Shown here piece by piece: positions 37,158 through 46,132 of a stretch of DNA of 64,000 nucleotides. Positions within the stretch are counted from its first letter, which is position 1. The number at the start of each line of letters is the position of its first letter. Source of the stretch: Faucicola osloensis_C (lineage in GTDB: Bacteria > Pseudomonadota > Gammaproteobacteria > Pseudomonadales > Moraxellaceae). A program made the position numbers and the translations under genes. Under the pieces are notes generated by a model that was given only the letters and a program-made list of their open reading frames with translations, was not told the DNA's origin and did not search any database. The DNA is taken from the NCBI GenBank assembly GCA_019353055.1, contig JABAHL010000001.1:310001-374000 (forward strand), given 5' to 3'.

Positions 37158-39383
37158 TTACGGTTTATTGCCGTCCAACATCAACTTTGGCTGAAACAGC
37201 GCCAAACTGAGCATAATACTATTGAGCCATAAGTTACTGGTGCCATAACTTAAAAACGGCAACGTCACCCCTGTGAGCGGTAAAATTCCTAAATTCCCCG
37301 AAATGGTGACAAGTGCCTGAAACACCGTAATCACCACCCACAGCAAAATCACCCACGCCAGCAAAAAATAACCACCCGACAACAGCCGTGATTTCATCTG
37401 CTCACTGGCAAACGCCATCTGCTGACGAGCCATCAGTGCCAGCCAGCCAAAATACACCATCATCAACACCACACTGGCTCCGACACCCACCACTGCCATC
37501 ACCGAGGTAATCGTATAGTCACTTTGCATCTGTAGCGGCACGCCCTGACAGCCCGACAAATGATACCCACACCACGGAATATCGCCAAATCCATAGCCAA
37601 TCATCGGCACACTATCGCGAAACCAATGCAAAATCGCCATCTGATCGTTGCTCGCCACAAACGGATTGACCCACGCATTGACCCGCTCGGCAGTACGTGC
37701 ATCAAACCCGCTTAAATTCACCAATACCATCATCAGCAAAAGCAAAATCGCGGTACTCGACAACACGCCCAAAATATAACCCCGCCCGCCCATTTGGAAA
37801 ATTCTGTTGGATAGCGCCACGCCCACCAAAAAGGTAAACAAAAACAAAAATACCAGCATGGTGCCTTTTTCATTGGCAATACCCAGCGCAATAAACGGTA
37901 ACACTACTGCAAAAGCAAGCAGCAGGGTCATTTTTTTGGAGCGGAAAAACAGATGATTAATCAAACCGCGTTGGTTAATCGCCAAAAACACACCCAAAAA
38001 CACCATCAGCCAAATTTTTGATAATTCAGCGACTTTCGCACTGTCACTGTGAATCAACACTGCCAAGCCCAAATAGCCCACCGCAAAGGCAAGTAGCCAC
38101 ACACGCGCTTTAGTCATCGCGGATTTGACATTGCCCCAACTGCTGTGTAGTAAGTTATTGGCAACGAGGGTTTTAAGCCCCCAACTCAGCAAACTGCTAA
38201 TCGGGCGAGCCAGGCTAATAAACACAAAACACCAAAACAAATCTTTGAAATGATTGAGAAAAATATAACGCAGTGACAGATAACTACGGGTGCTTAAATC
38301 AAATAAAATCATCAAGCCAAAGGTGGCAAAGCCTACAAACAACGGATAAATCCACGCAGATGATAGCATGGCACGGTTGTCGGGGAATTTTTCCATCAAC
38401 CGACGCATGGGTGAAAAAATCGTCAATACACTCAGTAGCACGCCGACGCAAAACAGCACGCCCCCCACCATCATCGGCAATATCACTGTATGGCTAACAA
38501 CCGCAATGACCAACCCCCACACGGTGATGGCTATCGGTAACACTTCCAGCCAGTGCTTACGCCGAGACAGCCATAGCAAGCCCCACGTCACCCATGACCA
38601 AATACACACCTGAGTGAGCATCCCCAAATGGGTGGGCGCGCCAATTAACGGCAGTAAATTGTTCGCTTGCAGGGCTTTTTGTTGGTTGTTATTAGCGTCA
38701 TAGATACTGGCAACATCATTTGCCGATTGATTTAACAGTTTGGCAATGGCGGGCTGATTGCTAAATAGGCGATTGTAGGCAAAACGACGATTGCCATCGG
38801 CGACCGCAAGCAATGACACCGCGAAATTGGCTTGGTCGGCGGGGGATAATTTATCGGTTTTAAGCGCCATTAGGTTGTTTAAACTATCGAGTTGCCCGCT
38901 AGCGTTAAGATTTAGCCAATCTTGGCGATTGCTGAGTTTATCACCACCCAAATTCACTTCGGTTTCATTCTCAACCAGCTCGGTTTGGCGTTGCTGTTTG
39001 CCTTGGGCTTGCCATGCGGCCGCTAAGGCTTGTTGGGTTTTGGCAAAATGTTGCTTCGCCTCACTCATTAATTGTGCGGGCTGACTGGCTTGGGCACAGG
39101 CTTGAGTCATGCCATAGTTAGGGTTATTACGGTTGTCATACAGATTAGTAATAACGTTGTCACCACAATATTTGCTGAGCAATTGCGGTTTGGCGATGCC
39201 TTCAGTATAGCTGGTGAGTTCAAGTTGATAACGCTGCAGTTTGGGCGAATGGGCGTAATCTGCCAGTAAAAATGCGCCAATTAACAGGAGCCATACCACC
39301 GCTAAAATCATGATTTCGCTCAACGTTTGCGCTTTGGCGTTGGGTTTTTTGCTGGCTTTTGTACGACTCACTATGTTTAGCAT
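37158..39383 (-). CDS. SEDS family (FtsW/RodA-like) protein with N-terminal periplasmic domain
   Basis: Polytopic membrane protein of the glycosyltransferase SEDS family. Using the in-frame TTG at 39395 for numbering, a first helix lies near residues 27-45. It is followed by about 210 hydrophilic, presumably periplasmic residues, absent from ordinary RodA/FtsW, and then about ten helices. SEDS marks: 'RTAERVNAWVNPF' (R-x-R...P), 'VPLQMQSDYTITSVMAVVG', whose D626 aligns with the catalytic Asp of RodA/FtsW, and the C-terminal 'LPLTGVTLPFLSYGTSNLW'. The usual Glu in 'PE.HTDF' is replaced. Start set at the ATG after TTGGAAAACCCC. It pairs with the PBP gene 75 bases downstream. Probably an accessory peptidoglycan polymerase. 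Confidence 0.83.
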   Translation of the reverse strand: MLNIVSRTKASKKPNAKAQTLSEIMILAVVWLLLIGAFLLADYAHSPKLQRYQLELTSYTEGIAKPQLLSKYCGDNVITNLYDNRNNPNYGMTQACAQASQPAQLMSEAKQHFAKTQQALAAAWQAQGKQQRQTELVENETEVNLGGDKLSNRQDWLNLNASGQLDSLNNLMALKTDKLSPADQANFAVSLLAVADGNRRFAYNRLFSNQPAIAKLLNQSANDVASIYDANNNQQKALQANNLLPLIGAPTHLGMLTQVCIWSWVTWGLLWLSRRKHWLEVLPIAITVWGLVIAVVSHTVILPMMVGGVLFCVGVLLSVLTIFSPMRRLMEKFPDNRAMLSSAWIYPLFVGFATFGLMILFDLSTRSYLSLRYIFLNHFKDLFWCFVFISLARPISSLLSWGLKTLVANNLLHSSWGNVKSAMTKARVWLLAFAVGYLGLAVLIHSDSAKVAELSKIWLMVFLGVFLAINQRGLINHLFFRSKKMTLLLAFAVVLPFIALGIANEKGTMLVFLFLFTFLVGVALSNRIFQMGGRGYILGVLSSTAILLLLMMVLVNLSGFDARTAERVNAWVNPFVASNDQMAILHWFRDSVPMIGYGFGDIPWCGYHLSGCQGVPLQMQSDYTITSVMAVVGVGASVVLMMVYFGWLALMARQQMAFASEQMKSRLLSGGYFLLAWVILLWVVITVFQALVTISGNLGILPLTGVTLPFLSYGTSNLWLNSIMLSLALFQPKLMLDGNKP

Positions 39384-39432
39384 GGGGTTTTCCAAATTGA
39401 TTAACTTTTTTATTGTTATCCCTATTTAAAAA

Positions 39433-40323
39433 TTAATTGGGGTCATACAACACCACCGTGCGTGCGATTAAATCATGCAGCGTTTGTTTACGGGCGGTAA
39501 ACCACATTAAAAAGCTAAATGGCAGCAAAATCAGTTTGAGCGTTTCTCGAATCAGCGCATGGAAAAAATTAACCCGTTGACCCTGCATACCAAACACCCA
39601 CATACCCATAATCACCTTGCCCACCGTTGCTTGTCGTCCCAAACACGTCAATAACGTCATATAGAACAAATAAAATCCATACGCTATCAAGGCAAGCGTT
39701 TGATCGGTAAAACCACGAATGCCAAGCTGCGGTAAAATCTGCGGCAACAATAATTGATAAGCCAATCCCAACAACAAACTCACTAACGCTAAATCAAATA
39801 GATAAGCCAATGCGCGGCGCAAAAAACCTGCATATAGCATGGTATGAGCAGGCTTACGAGTCTGCAGCGCGGTAGAAGGGAGTTGACTTACTGCTGGTGT
39901 TGGGTATTGGCTAGGTTGCTGGGGCTGTACTGCGGGAGCGACATAAGGATTTGCATAGTCAGTAGGTTGTGCGGGTGGATTTGACACCTGAGCAATATCA
40001 GGCTGTTCATAGTTAGGCTGTGCATAGATTGCTTGAGCAGGTTGCTGCATGGGTTGACTAGCCTGAGCCGCTGGCATATCGGTCGGGTGATAATTGCCTA
40101 CAGATGAATTTGGCGTATAGCTTTGCCAAGTAGAATGTTCGGGCTGGGTCGCGCTATAGGCACTGTCATAGGCATTATAGCCACTTGACTGTACAAACGA
40201 ATTTGCTTGCTGCGGCTGAGTATGATTATCAGATTGTTGCGCAAACTGACGATTGCCACAATTTGGGCACATAACCGCAGTTTTTGGTAATTTTTGACCA
40301 CATTGTTGGCAGACAATAATCAT
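39433..40323 (-). CDS. zinc-ribbon RDD family membrane protein
   Basis: The N-terminal zinc ribbon has C5-x2-C8 and C19-x2-C22 (CQQCGQKLPKTAVMCPNCG). A Gln/Pro/Tyr-rich disordered stretch (about 25-150) follows, then a C-terminal RDD-type domain with three or four hydrophobic segments. That domain opens with 'GFLRRALAYLFDLALVSLLLGLAY' and closes with 'RKQTLHDLIARTVVLYDPN', the two typical RDD blocks. RDD proteins have no single established function (transport roles have been proposed). It lies between the kinase and SEDS genes with gaps of about 40 and 50 bases, so it probably belongs to the same membrane signalling complex or operon. Confidence 0.8.
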   Translation of the reverse strand: MIIVCQQCGQKLPKTAVMCPNCGNRQFAQQSDNHTQPQQANSFVQSSGYNAYDSAYSATQPEHSTWQSYTPNSSVGNYHPTDMPAAQASQPMQQPAQAIYAQPNYEQPDIAQVSNPPAQPTDYANPYVAPAVQPQQPSQYPTPAVSQLPSTALQTRKPAHTMLYAGFLRRALAYLFDLALVSLLLGLAYQLLLPQILPQLGIRGFTDQTLALIAYGFYLFYMTLLTCLGRQATVGKVIMGMWVFGMQGQRVNFFHALIRETLKLILLPFSFLMWFTARKQTLHDLIARTVVLYDPN

Positions 40324-40364
40324 CGATGTTTACTACCCTATTTTCATATTTTCAATTTGATAAA

Positions 40365-42902
40365 CTAATTTGACGATCCAACCACCCAGTTGTATGGCGG
40401 CAAACACTCAGCGGGCACAGGATTAGCGCTGCTGCTGTTTTGCTGGTCGATAATGGCTAACACTTTCTCGGCGATGGGTACCAGTTCTGGATAGGTTTGC
40501 GGATAATTTAACATGTTTTGGCAACGTTTTTGTTGATCGTCCGTGGTATAAAACTGTGCCAATAACGCCCCCACTGCGCCTTTGTCATCACCCGCTTGCA
40601 GTGCCATTGCCGCTGCCAATTCAATCATATAAGTATTGGGGTATTTGCTGCTATCACGCGGCGTTTGTAGCGCATAAAGCAAAAAAGATTTGCTATAAGG
40701 ATAGTTATTTTTAAATAAATAATAAGCGAAATTGGCGACATATTCGCCTTGGTTGGGATTGTACTTCACTGCTTGCGCTTGAAGATAAGCGGCGGCTTTT
40801 GGGTCTTTTTTGCGCCAATAATAGCTTTTTGCCGCTTCATTGAGTTGTTTGGCGAGCGTTTTATTCGTGGGCTGCTGTTTAAAATAGCCCATATCCGCGT
40901 TACGAAAGGCTTCAAGCGAGTATTGCTTTGTCGCATCGATATCTTGGCTGTAACCGAGCTCTTGCAGCTGTTTGAGCGATGGCTCGGCAAACTCACCCAC
41001 CTTGACTACGTTATCAAAAAACTCAGGGGTCATACCGAGCGTGTCTTGATACAGCTTGGCTACGCTAGTTTGCGACGAGAAAGAAAAAAAGCCATTTTGC
41101 GCTTTAAGCGCTTGCGTCATAGTAGCTTTTGCAGTCGGCAGCGATTTGATGATGGTAGTGTAACTATTTTGGCTTTTGGTTTGGCTTTTTGGTTTTTTTT
41201 GTGGATTGTCATCGCTACTTGCCGCTTTGGCATTATCGGACTGATTGGTAGTGGCGGATTGTGATGTTATGGGTGTTGAGGCGGATTTTAACCTTGATAC
41301 GCCATAGCCACCGATTACCACTAGGCCAGCAATTAGGGCAGCAATCATCGCTATCAACCACCCTTTAGAGGGCTTTTTGACAGATACCTCACCGGTGGCA
41401 GTGGTATGCGGTGGCGTAGCGGGTGTCGCCTCTGTAGTATCAGTGTGATGGGTGGGTGCTGTTCTCGCATCTGTCATTGTATCTACCATCGTATCTGGCA
41501 TCGCCATTGAATGAGCCGCCGGTGTTTGGGTAGCATCGTCGACTGCATCCCCTGCATTGACGACATTGATGGGCTGGCTCGGTATGCCCGTGTGAGTGTT
41601 AGCCTGAGTATTGAGCGATTGCTCAAGCCGACGATTATTTGCCAATGTTTCATCATCCATCAAACCAGTCAAACCTGCGCTTGGATGCTGACTTGGGTGA
41701 TTTGCGGCAGTGGACGCTACAGAAGCATGGGTGGGCGTGGTCTGCCAGACGCTGGTTGTCGCTGCAGCGCTGATTGCAGATACAGGCGTGTCGGGCGTAG
41801 TTAACGGGTTATTGGGTACGGTTAAAAACAGACAGCGATGACAGGGTTTGCCGACAAAATGAATGTGGCTGGCATCATTGGGATAATTTTCACACACTTT
41901 AAACTGGCGATGTTGAACCAATCCGCGTAGATGGTTTTCCCACTCGGCGGCGCTTGGGCGATCAGTTGGATTGGTCGATAAAAACGCTTTATCAAACATC
42001 GCACGGGTTTGGTCATCCCAACACATATGAATGCTGTTTTTTAGCGGGGCAATCTCTGGCTGTGGCTGCAAGCCATAAGCATATAGCCGCTCTTTGATAA
42101 ATTGGTCGGTGTTGCGATGGGCAGCATTTTTTAATCGGTCTGACACAGGGATAAAATAAAATGGATGAATACCATTGTTTAAAATTTTAAACAGCTCAAT
42201 CGCCAGTACAAAACGGTCATGTTTTTCATCCAACAAACCAATATCTTTATGTTCATGATATTCAGGACTGGTCATTTCAGGTGAGATGACAGGACTGGGA
42301 TAAACGCTGCCATCACTGGCAGTAATACGATAGCTATCACAGTCGATAAACCCAACGATAAAGCCTTTATAATCATCATCCATGCCCGTGCTTGGCTCTG
42401 GCATCAGGCGCATATTGGCTTCTTTAAAATCAATAAAGGCATGCCCATGACCATGTAAATCCGACATCAAGGCGCTAATATTGGCACACAGCTGTACACG
42501 ATAATTGAGACTCTGCTGATACGCGGTCAGTTTTGCTGCCTCTCGGGGGTACATAAAAGGATTGAGCGATAACGACCTATCAAAGTCCAGCTCTGGCATG
42601 GCATAGCCAATAAGCTCATCATGCTCGCCGACAATCAGATGTCTCACCCAAGCAAACTGGGTATACCCTACCCCATTAATTACTTGATAAATATGCTCAG
42701 GCGGGCGCGCCATCATGGCTTGTAGTTTGGCAACGCTGGGGTTTTTGGGATCGGTAGGGTTTTTAAAGATTTTTGCCACCAAATTGCCTGTGCCTAACAG
42801 ATTACCAAGACGGTAGACAATGCCCATACCGCCAGAGCCGATCTCATGAGAGATAGGCAAATCAATGGTGATACGCTGATTGTTTGCTATTAAATACGGC
42901 AT
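40365..42902 (-). CDS. membrane-anchored Ser/Thr protein kinase-like protein (TerY-P type)
   Basis: 845 aa. The N-terminal kinase-like domain (about 15-330) has a glycine loop 'GSGGMGIVYRL' (22-32), Lys44 ('LVAKIFK'), a catalytic loop variant D158-F-K160-E-A-N163 and a metal-binding D187 in 'GFIDCDSYRI'. It is followed by 'SPEMTSPEYHE'. These are hallmarks of kinases found with TerY-like VWA and PP2C genes. A Cys/His cluster after the domain (C337, H346/H348, C354-x2-C357) fits the zinc-binding tail of that group. A Thr/Ala/Pro linker leads to one membrane helix (about 514-533), then about 310 periplasmic residues rich in helices, without a family I recognise. The gene starts 3 bases after the phosphatase stop. 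Confidence 0.8.
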   Translation of the reverse strand: MPYLIANNQRITIDLPISHEIGSGGMGIVYRLGNLLGTGNLVAKIFKNPTDPKNPSVAKLQAMMARPPEHIYQVINGVGYTQFAWVRHLIVGEHDELIGYAMPELDFDRSLSLNPFMYPREAAKLTAYQQSLNYRVQLCANISALMSDLHGHGHAFIDFKEANMRLMPEPSTGMDDDYKGFIVGFIDCDSYRITASDGSVYPSPVISPEMTSPEYHEHKDIGLLDEKHDRFVLAIELFKILNNGIHPFYFIPVSDRLKNAAHRNTDQFIKERLYAYGLQPQPEIAPLKNSIHMCWDDQTRAMFDKAFLSTNPTDRPSAAEWENHLRGLVQHRQFKVCENYPNDASHIHFVGKPCHRCLFLTVPNNPLTTPDTPVSAISAAATTSVWQTTPTHASVASTAANHPSQHPSAGLTGLMDDETLANNRRLEQSLNTQANTHTGIPSQPINVVNAGDAVDDATQTPAAHSMAMPDTMVDTMTDARTAPTHHTDTTEATPATPPHTTATGEVSVKKPSKGWLIAMIAALIAGLVVIGGYGVSRLKSASTPITSQSATTNQSDNAKAASSDDNPQKKPKSQTKSQNSYTTIIKSLPTAKATMTQALKAQNGFFSFSSQTSVAKLYQDTLGMTPEFFDNVVKVGEFAEPSLKQLQELGYSQDIDATKQYSLEAFRNADMGYFKQQPTNKTLAKQLNEAAKSYYWRKKDPKAAAYLQAQAVKYNPNQGEYVANFAYYLFKNNYPYSKSFLLYALQTPRDSSKYPNTYMIELAAAMALQAGDDKGAVGALLAQFYTTDDQQKRCQNMLNYPQTYPELVPIAEKVLAIIDQQNSSSANPVPAECLPPYNWVVGSSN

Positions 42903-42905
42903 GGA

Positions 42906-44996
42906 CTATCTCTTGAGATTGGCAGCTGAGGTGGGTAAAGCGGCTAACTCAGTGCTAGCAGTGGCACTCATATGATTTACTGGCTCAGTAATACCCAAAT
43001 AGTATAGCTGTATTTGCTGATTGCCGCTAGAATCGCTGACCGTGCTAGCAGGCAACCCCGTACCCGTAACCGATGAGGCGGTAGCTGCTGTATGGCTGGT
43101 AGAGCCAGTTAAAATTTCTGCTAACCCTTTATCGAGCGTCAGACTATCCAAGATTTCCGTCTTTTTGCTTAACCCCGCTATTTGGCTCGTCATCGATTTG
43201 ATAGGCAAGCTAATTTGGCAGTTGTAGTAATGCATTGTGGGCTGGATGGTGACACCCAAACTTGTCAAATCATGGGTATCGCTAACTGGCAAGCAGCTTG
43301 CTTTAGCTGCAAGTTTGACAGTATGATTGTTAAATTGTGAGTCGGTCAAAGTAGCTTCCAAAGTAGCCTCGGTCTCGGTATGTTGGTTTTGCAAAGCTGT
43401 ACTCGCTGCGCCACTGGAAACTCTGGCAACCGTTGCAGCCGTTGGGCTTTTATTAGCGACCACTGTGGTAACAGTGGCGGATAATAATGGCTGATTCACA
43501 CTATTTTCGTTTTTATTGTCGTTTGTAGTTTTAACGCTGCTTGTTTGTTTGGATTTTTGCTCGATGACATCAATAGACTGACCTTGCGGGCTGGCTACTA
43601 TCACCTTTAGGATGGGATCATCACTGGGACTGCCACTGCCACTATCGGTAACCGTTGCGACTTTCGTCAAGTCAATGGCATAGGAGGCATCCAGTGCGTG
43701 CGCGGTCAGTGGGGGCGTTATAGCCGAGGCGGGCGTTGTGCTCGCCACCGATGCCGCAGTATTGGCATTGTTGACAGTTTGCGTCGGCAGCAATCGATCT
43801 TTATTTACCCAGCCCAATATACCTGTGCCAATGAGCATCGCTGCGCCAGCCATCATAGCAGTATTACGCCGCTGTTTAGTTGAGTCACTGACGGACTGCG
43901 AAGGGGGCAACACCTGCGACGTTGTAGCCGCTGGCGTTGCAGGGTCAGTTACAACACTGGCGTGCGGATTTGGGTTAGGCGCTACGTTATTGATGTTATT
44001 AAAGGCTATATCATCAGGCGTGCTAGTGGCGCGGGTATTTTTATGATTGACAGCATCGGCATGCCAAACCGTGGGGTTGTTTGGTGCATTCGCTATAGTG
44101 TAATTCGCTACGGTTTCATTTTGCCCCTCAACCATCGGTTCAAGGTTTTGATAATGCTGTTGATTTTTTAGTAATACCACCAAGGATTTATCATCACCGG
44201 TTAATCGATAGGTCGCAGGGTTGCCAAGCGCCTGTTCAATAATCGCGCTGCCCTGCTGTGAGCTTTGACTTTGGGTTAAATTAAATAGCAAGTTACCAAA
44301 AAAAGGGCGGTAAATTTTGGGCGTAATACTTGCGCCTTCAAATACCAAGTCCGCACAGCCATCCGACATCAGTGCAAGGCAATCCACTTGCGATAAATCA
44401 ATGGGCTCAACCCTTAAAAAGGATTGCCAATTGTCTTGGGTGATAAAATGCGTCTCGTTGACGTATTCATTCTTGCTATCATCCCCGTACACTTGCAAGT
44501 TGGTGAAATAATCAATGTGAGGATGGCGGACAACAAATTGGCTAGTAATGAGAGGACTATCGCCGATTTGCACCAATAGTGCTTGATGATTAGCATCAAT
44601 TAATACCCCGGTAAAGGTGGTGTGATAATCTTTTAGGCTTGATTCGGCGGTCAGCTGTGACTGCAGGTCGAGGCGTATTTGTGATAATTGCTCGATAATT
44701 TGCTGTGTAAGTTGTCCTAAATCAAACGCAATGCCACTGTGACTGACACTGAGCAGCATTTTTCCAATCGATTGACTAAAAAACGCTGCCCCCGCTTGGC
44801 TAAATTTTGCCGATCCTGCCCCATCACATATCACAGCGACCATACCGTGTTCGATTTTTTGCAAATAGATACTGTCTTGATTAGGCAGGTTGCTGTCGAT
44901 ATGGGATTTACCAATACTGGATGCGCCATACACTTGCCAAGATGATTGGACTGATGAGTGCGATGTTTGCGCGAACAAATCCGTGGTTTGGTTCAT
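42906..44996 (-). CDS. membrane-anchored PP2C (PPM) family protein phosphatase
   Basis: Metal-dependent Ser/Thr phosphatase domain (residues about 20-285; numbered from a TTG at 45008). Acidic metal ligands are visible in 'NLPNQDSIYL' (D45), 'VAVICDGAGSAKFSQAGA' (D62-G63), 'CLALMSDGCADLVFEG' (D216) and 'RLTGDDKSLVVLL' (D272/D273). A 90-residue Asn/Pro/Thr linker, a transmembrane helix at about 384-400 and about 300 Thr/Ser/Ala-rich periplasmic residues follow. The start is placed at the second of two ATGs, 6 bases after GGGG. It is encoded between the VWA and kinase genes, completing a kinase-phosphatase-VWA triad. The fused periplasmic part is unusual for PP2C enzymes, which are mostly cytosolic. 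Confidence 0.83.
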   Translation of the reverse strand: MNQTTDLFAQTSHSSVQSSWQVYGASSIGKSHIDSNLPNQDSIYLQKIEHGMVAVICDGAGSAKFSQAGAAFFSQSIGKMLLSVSHSGIAFDLGQLTQQIIEQLSQIRLDLQSQLTAESSLKDYHTTFTGVLIDANHQALLVQIGDSPLITSQFVVRHPHIDYFTNLQVYGDDSKNEYVNETHFITQDNWQSFLRVEPIDLSQVDCLALMSDGCADLVFEGASITPKIYRPFFGNLLFNLTQSQSSQQGSAIIEQALGNPATYRLTGDDKSLVVLLKNQQHYQNLEPMVEGQNETVANYTIANAPNNPTVWHADAVNHKNTRATSTPDDIAFNNINNVAPNPNPHASVVTDPATPAATTSQVLPPSQSVSDSTKQRRNTAMMAGAAMLIGTGILGWVNKDRLLPTQTVNNANTAASVASTTPASAITPPLTAHALDASYAIDLTKVATVTDSGSGSPSDDPILKVIVASPQGQSIDVIEQKSKQTSSVKTTNDNKNENSVNQPLLSATVTTVVANKSPTAATVARVSSGAASTALQNQHTETEATLEATLTDSQFNNHTVKLAAKASCLPVSDTHDLTSLGVTIQPTMHYYNCQISLPIKSMTSQIAGLSKKTEILDSLTLDKGLAEILTGSTSHTAATASSVTGTGLPASTVSDSSGNQQIQLYYLGITEPVNHMSATASTELAALPTSAANLKR

Positions 44997-45060
44997 CATT
45001 ATCCCCAATTTTTTTTAGGTTTTTTATTATCATGAGCGTTGAAGGTGATTTTCTTTACCA

Positions 45061-45843
45061 TCAACTTTGAATGGTCGCCCACGGTGAGATACTCCCTAAT
45101 TGCACGGTTTCCCCAGGCGCAGATTGTGACACGGTCTTAAGACTCGCGGACAACCACACAAAAAATTCGACAAATTTAACGGAGTTGAGATGCACGGGCG
45201 GGGTTAAAATCGACAGCTGCTTGAGCATCTTAACTTCTTGCACGCCTGCGTCAATGGCAATCGGATAAATAATACATTGATTATTTTGCTCGGCTTGGTG
45301 ACATTGATTGATAGCCGCCTGCCACACATCTTGGCTGTCGGTGGGCAGACCATCTGTCATGGCAATAACCCAAGGACGGGTATAATTGATACCGTTGTCG
45401 CGTAGATTGATACGCTCTTGCTCAATCAAATTGAGCGCAAGTAACATACCTTGCCCGAGCGGCGTCATGCCATTTTCACGAAATTTAATGGGGAAAAAAT
45501 CAATCGCATCGGTCCAATCCATCATCAGCTCTGCGGTATCATTGACCCCGCCCACGATGACAATGGCTAAACGCACACGGTTGCGGGCTGTTTCATCTTT
45601 CATCAAATCATGATAAAACGCCTCAATCCCTTCATTAAGCATATCGATACGGCGTTTGTCACCATTGCCTGAGCGTATCGCCATTGAGCCTGACAAATCC
45701 AGCACCAAAACGCACAGGGTACGCTGGGCAACGTTATTGCCGTAGTCGATTTCTCGAAACTGGGGGGTGAGGGCTTGCGGGATGGATGGCGGCGTAGACT
45801 CAGTTGCGGTTTGAAAATTGGGGATGGGGTTGTGGGCGACCAT
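45061..45843 (-). CDS. TerY-like VWA domain protein
   Basis: Single von Willebrand A domain, 260 aa, cytoplasmic. A complete MIDAS is visible: D49-L-S51-G-S53 ('VLVLDLSGSM'), Thr127 in 'ENGMTPLGQG' and D164 in 'VIAMTDGLPTD'. The spacing and 'GNGDKRRIDMLNEGIEAFYHDL' match TerY-like proteins, which are encoded with PP2C and kinase partners (the TerY-P triad described by comparative genomics). First gene of the seven-gene cluster. The ribosome-binding site TAGGATATCTTT is good. A terminator of the upstream tyrB gene lies before it, so it should have its own promoter in 45844-46040. No other ter genes occur in the window. Confidence 0.86.
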   Translation of the reverse strand: MVAHNPIPNFQTATESTPPSIPQALTPQFREIDYGNNVAQRTLCVLVLDLSGSMAIRSGNGDKRRIDMLNEGIEAFYHDLMKDETARNRVRLAIVIVGGVNDTAELMMDWTDAIDFFPIKFRENGMTPLGQGMLLALNLIEQERINLRDNGINYTRPWVIAMTDGLPTDSQDVWQAAINQCHQAEQNNQCIIYPIAIDAGVQEVKMLKQLSILTPPVHLNSVKFVEFFVWLSASLKTVSQSAPGETVQLGSISPWATIQS

Positions 45844-46043
45844 AAAGATATCCTATTTTTATAAAAATTATTGTAATCGGTATCTCAGCAAAAGCCGATA
45901 CCAAAAGCAAGGTTTTTTGTGGGGATTTAATTAATAACAGTCAAAAATATTTCTACAATCTTACCAAAACGGGCTTAAATACTCCCCCGCCCCGTTAATC
46001 ATAGTCATAAACCATCACTTATAAATCGTAAGCCATACGTCAT

Positions 46044-46073
46044 AAAAAACCCCTAACACGCGGTTAAGGGTTT
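46044..46073 (-). terminator. rho-independent terminator after tyrB-like gene
   Basis: Read on the minus strand: AAAACCCTTAAC, loop, GTTAGGGGTTTT and further T. One mismatch in a 12-bp stem. It separates the aminotransferase transcript from the VWA/kinase cluster. Confidence 0.75.
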
Positions 46074-46132
46074 TGATTGTTTAATTATCTTAGTTTTTTA
46101 ACAGGTTTATTTAATAAGCGCATTTAAAAAGC

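Noticed and set aside
40749..41264. 171-codon open frame on the plus strand opposite the kinase gene
   Set aside because: It lies antisense to the kinase C-terminal region, has Phe/Arg-rich nonsense-like composition and resembles no family.
40365..45843. Classical tellurite-resistance (ter) operon
   Set aside because: Only the TerY-like VWA, phosphatase and kinase are present; no TerB, TerC, TerD or TerZ-like genes are in the window, and neighbours are cell-wall synthesis genes.
45888..45922. GGTATC...GATACC inverted repeat as promoter operator of the VWA/kinase cluster
   Set aside because: Only a 6-bp stem with a long loop in an AT-rich leader and no good -35/-10 pair around it; too weak to report as a site.
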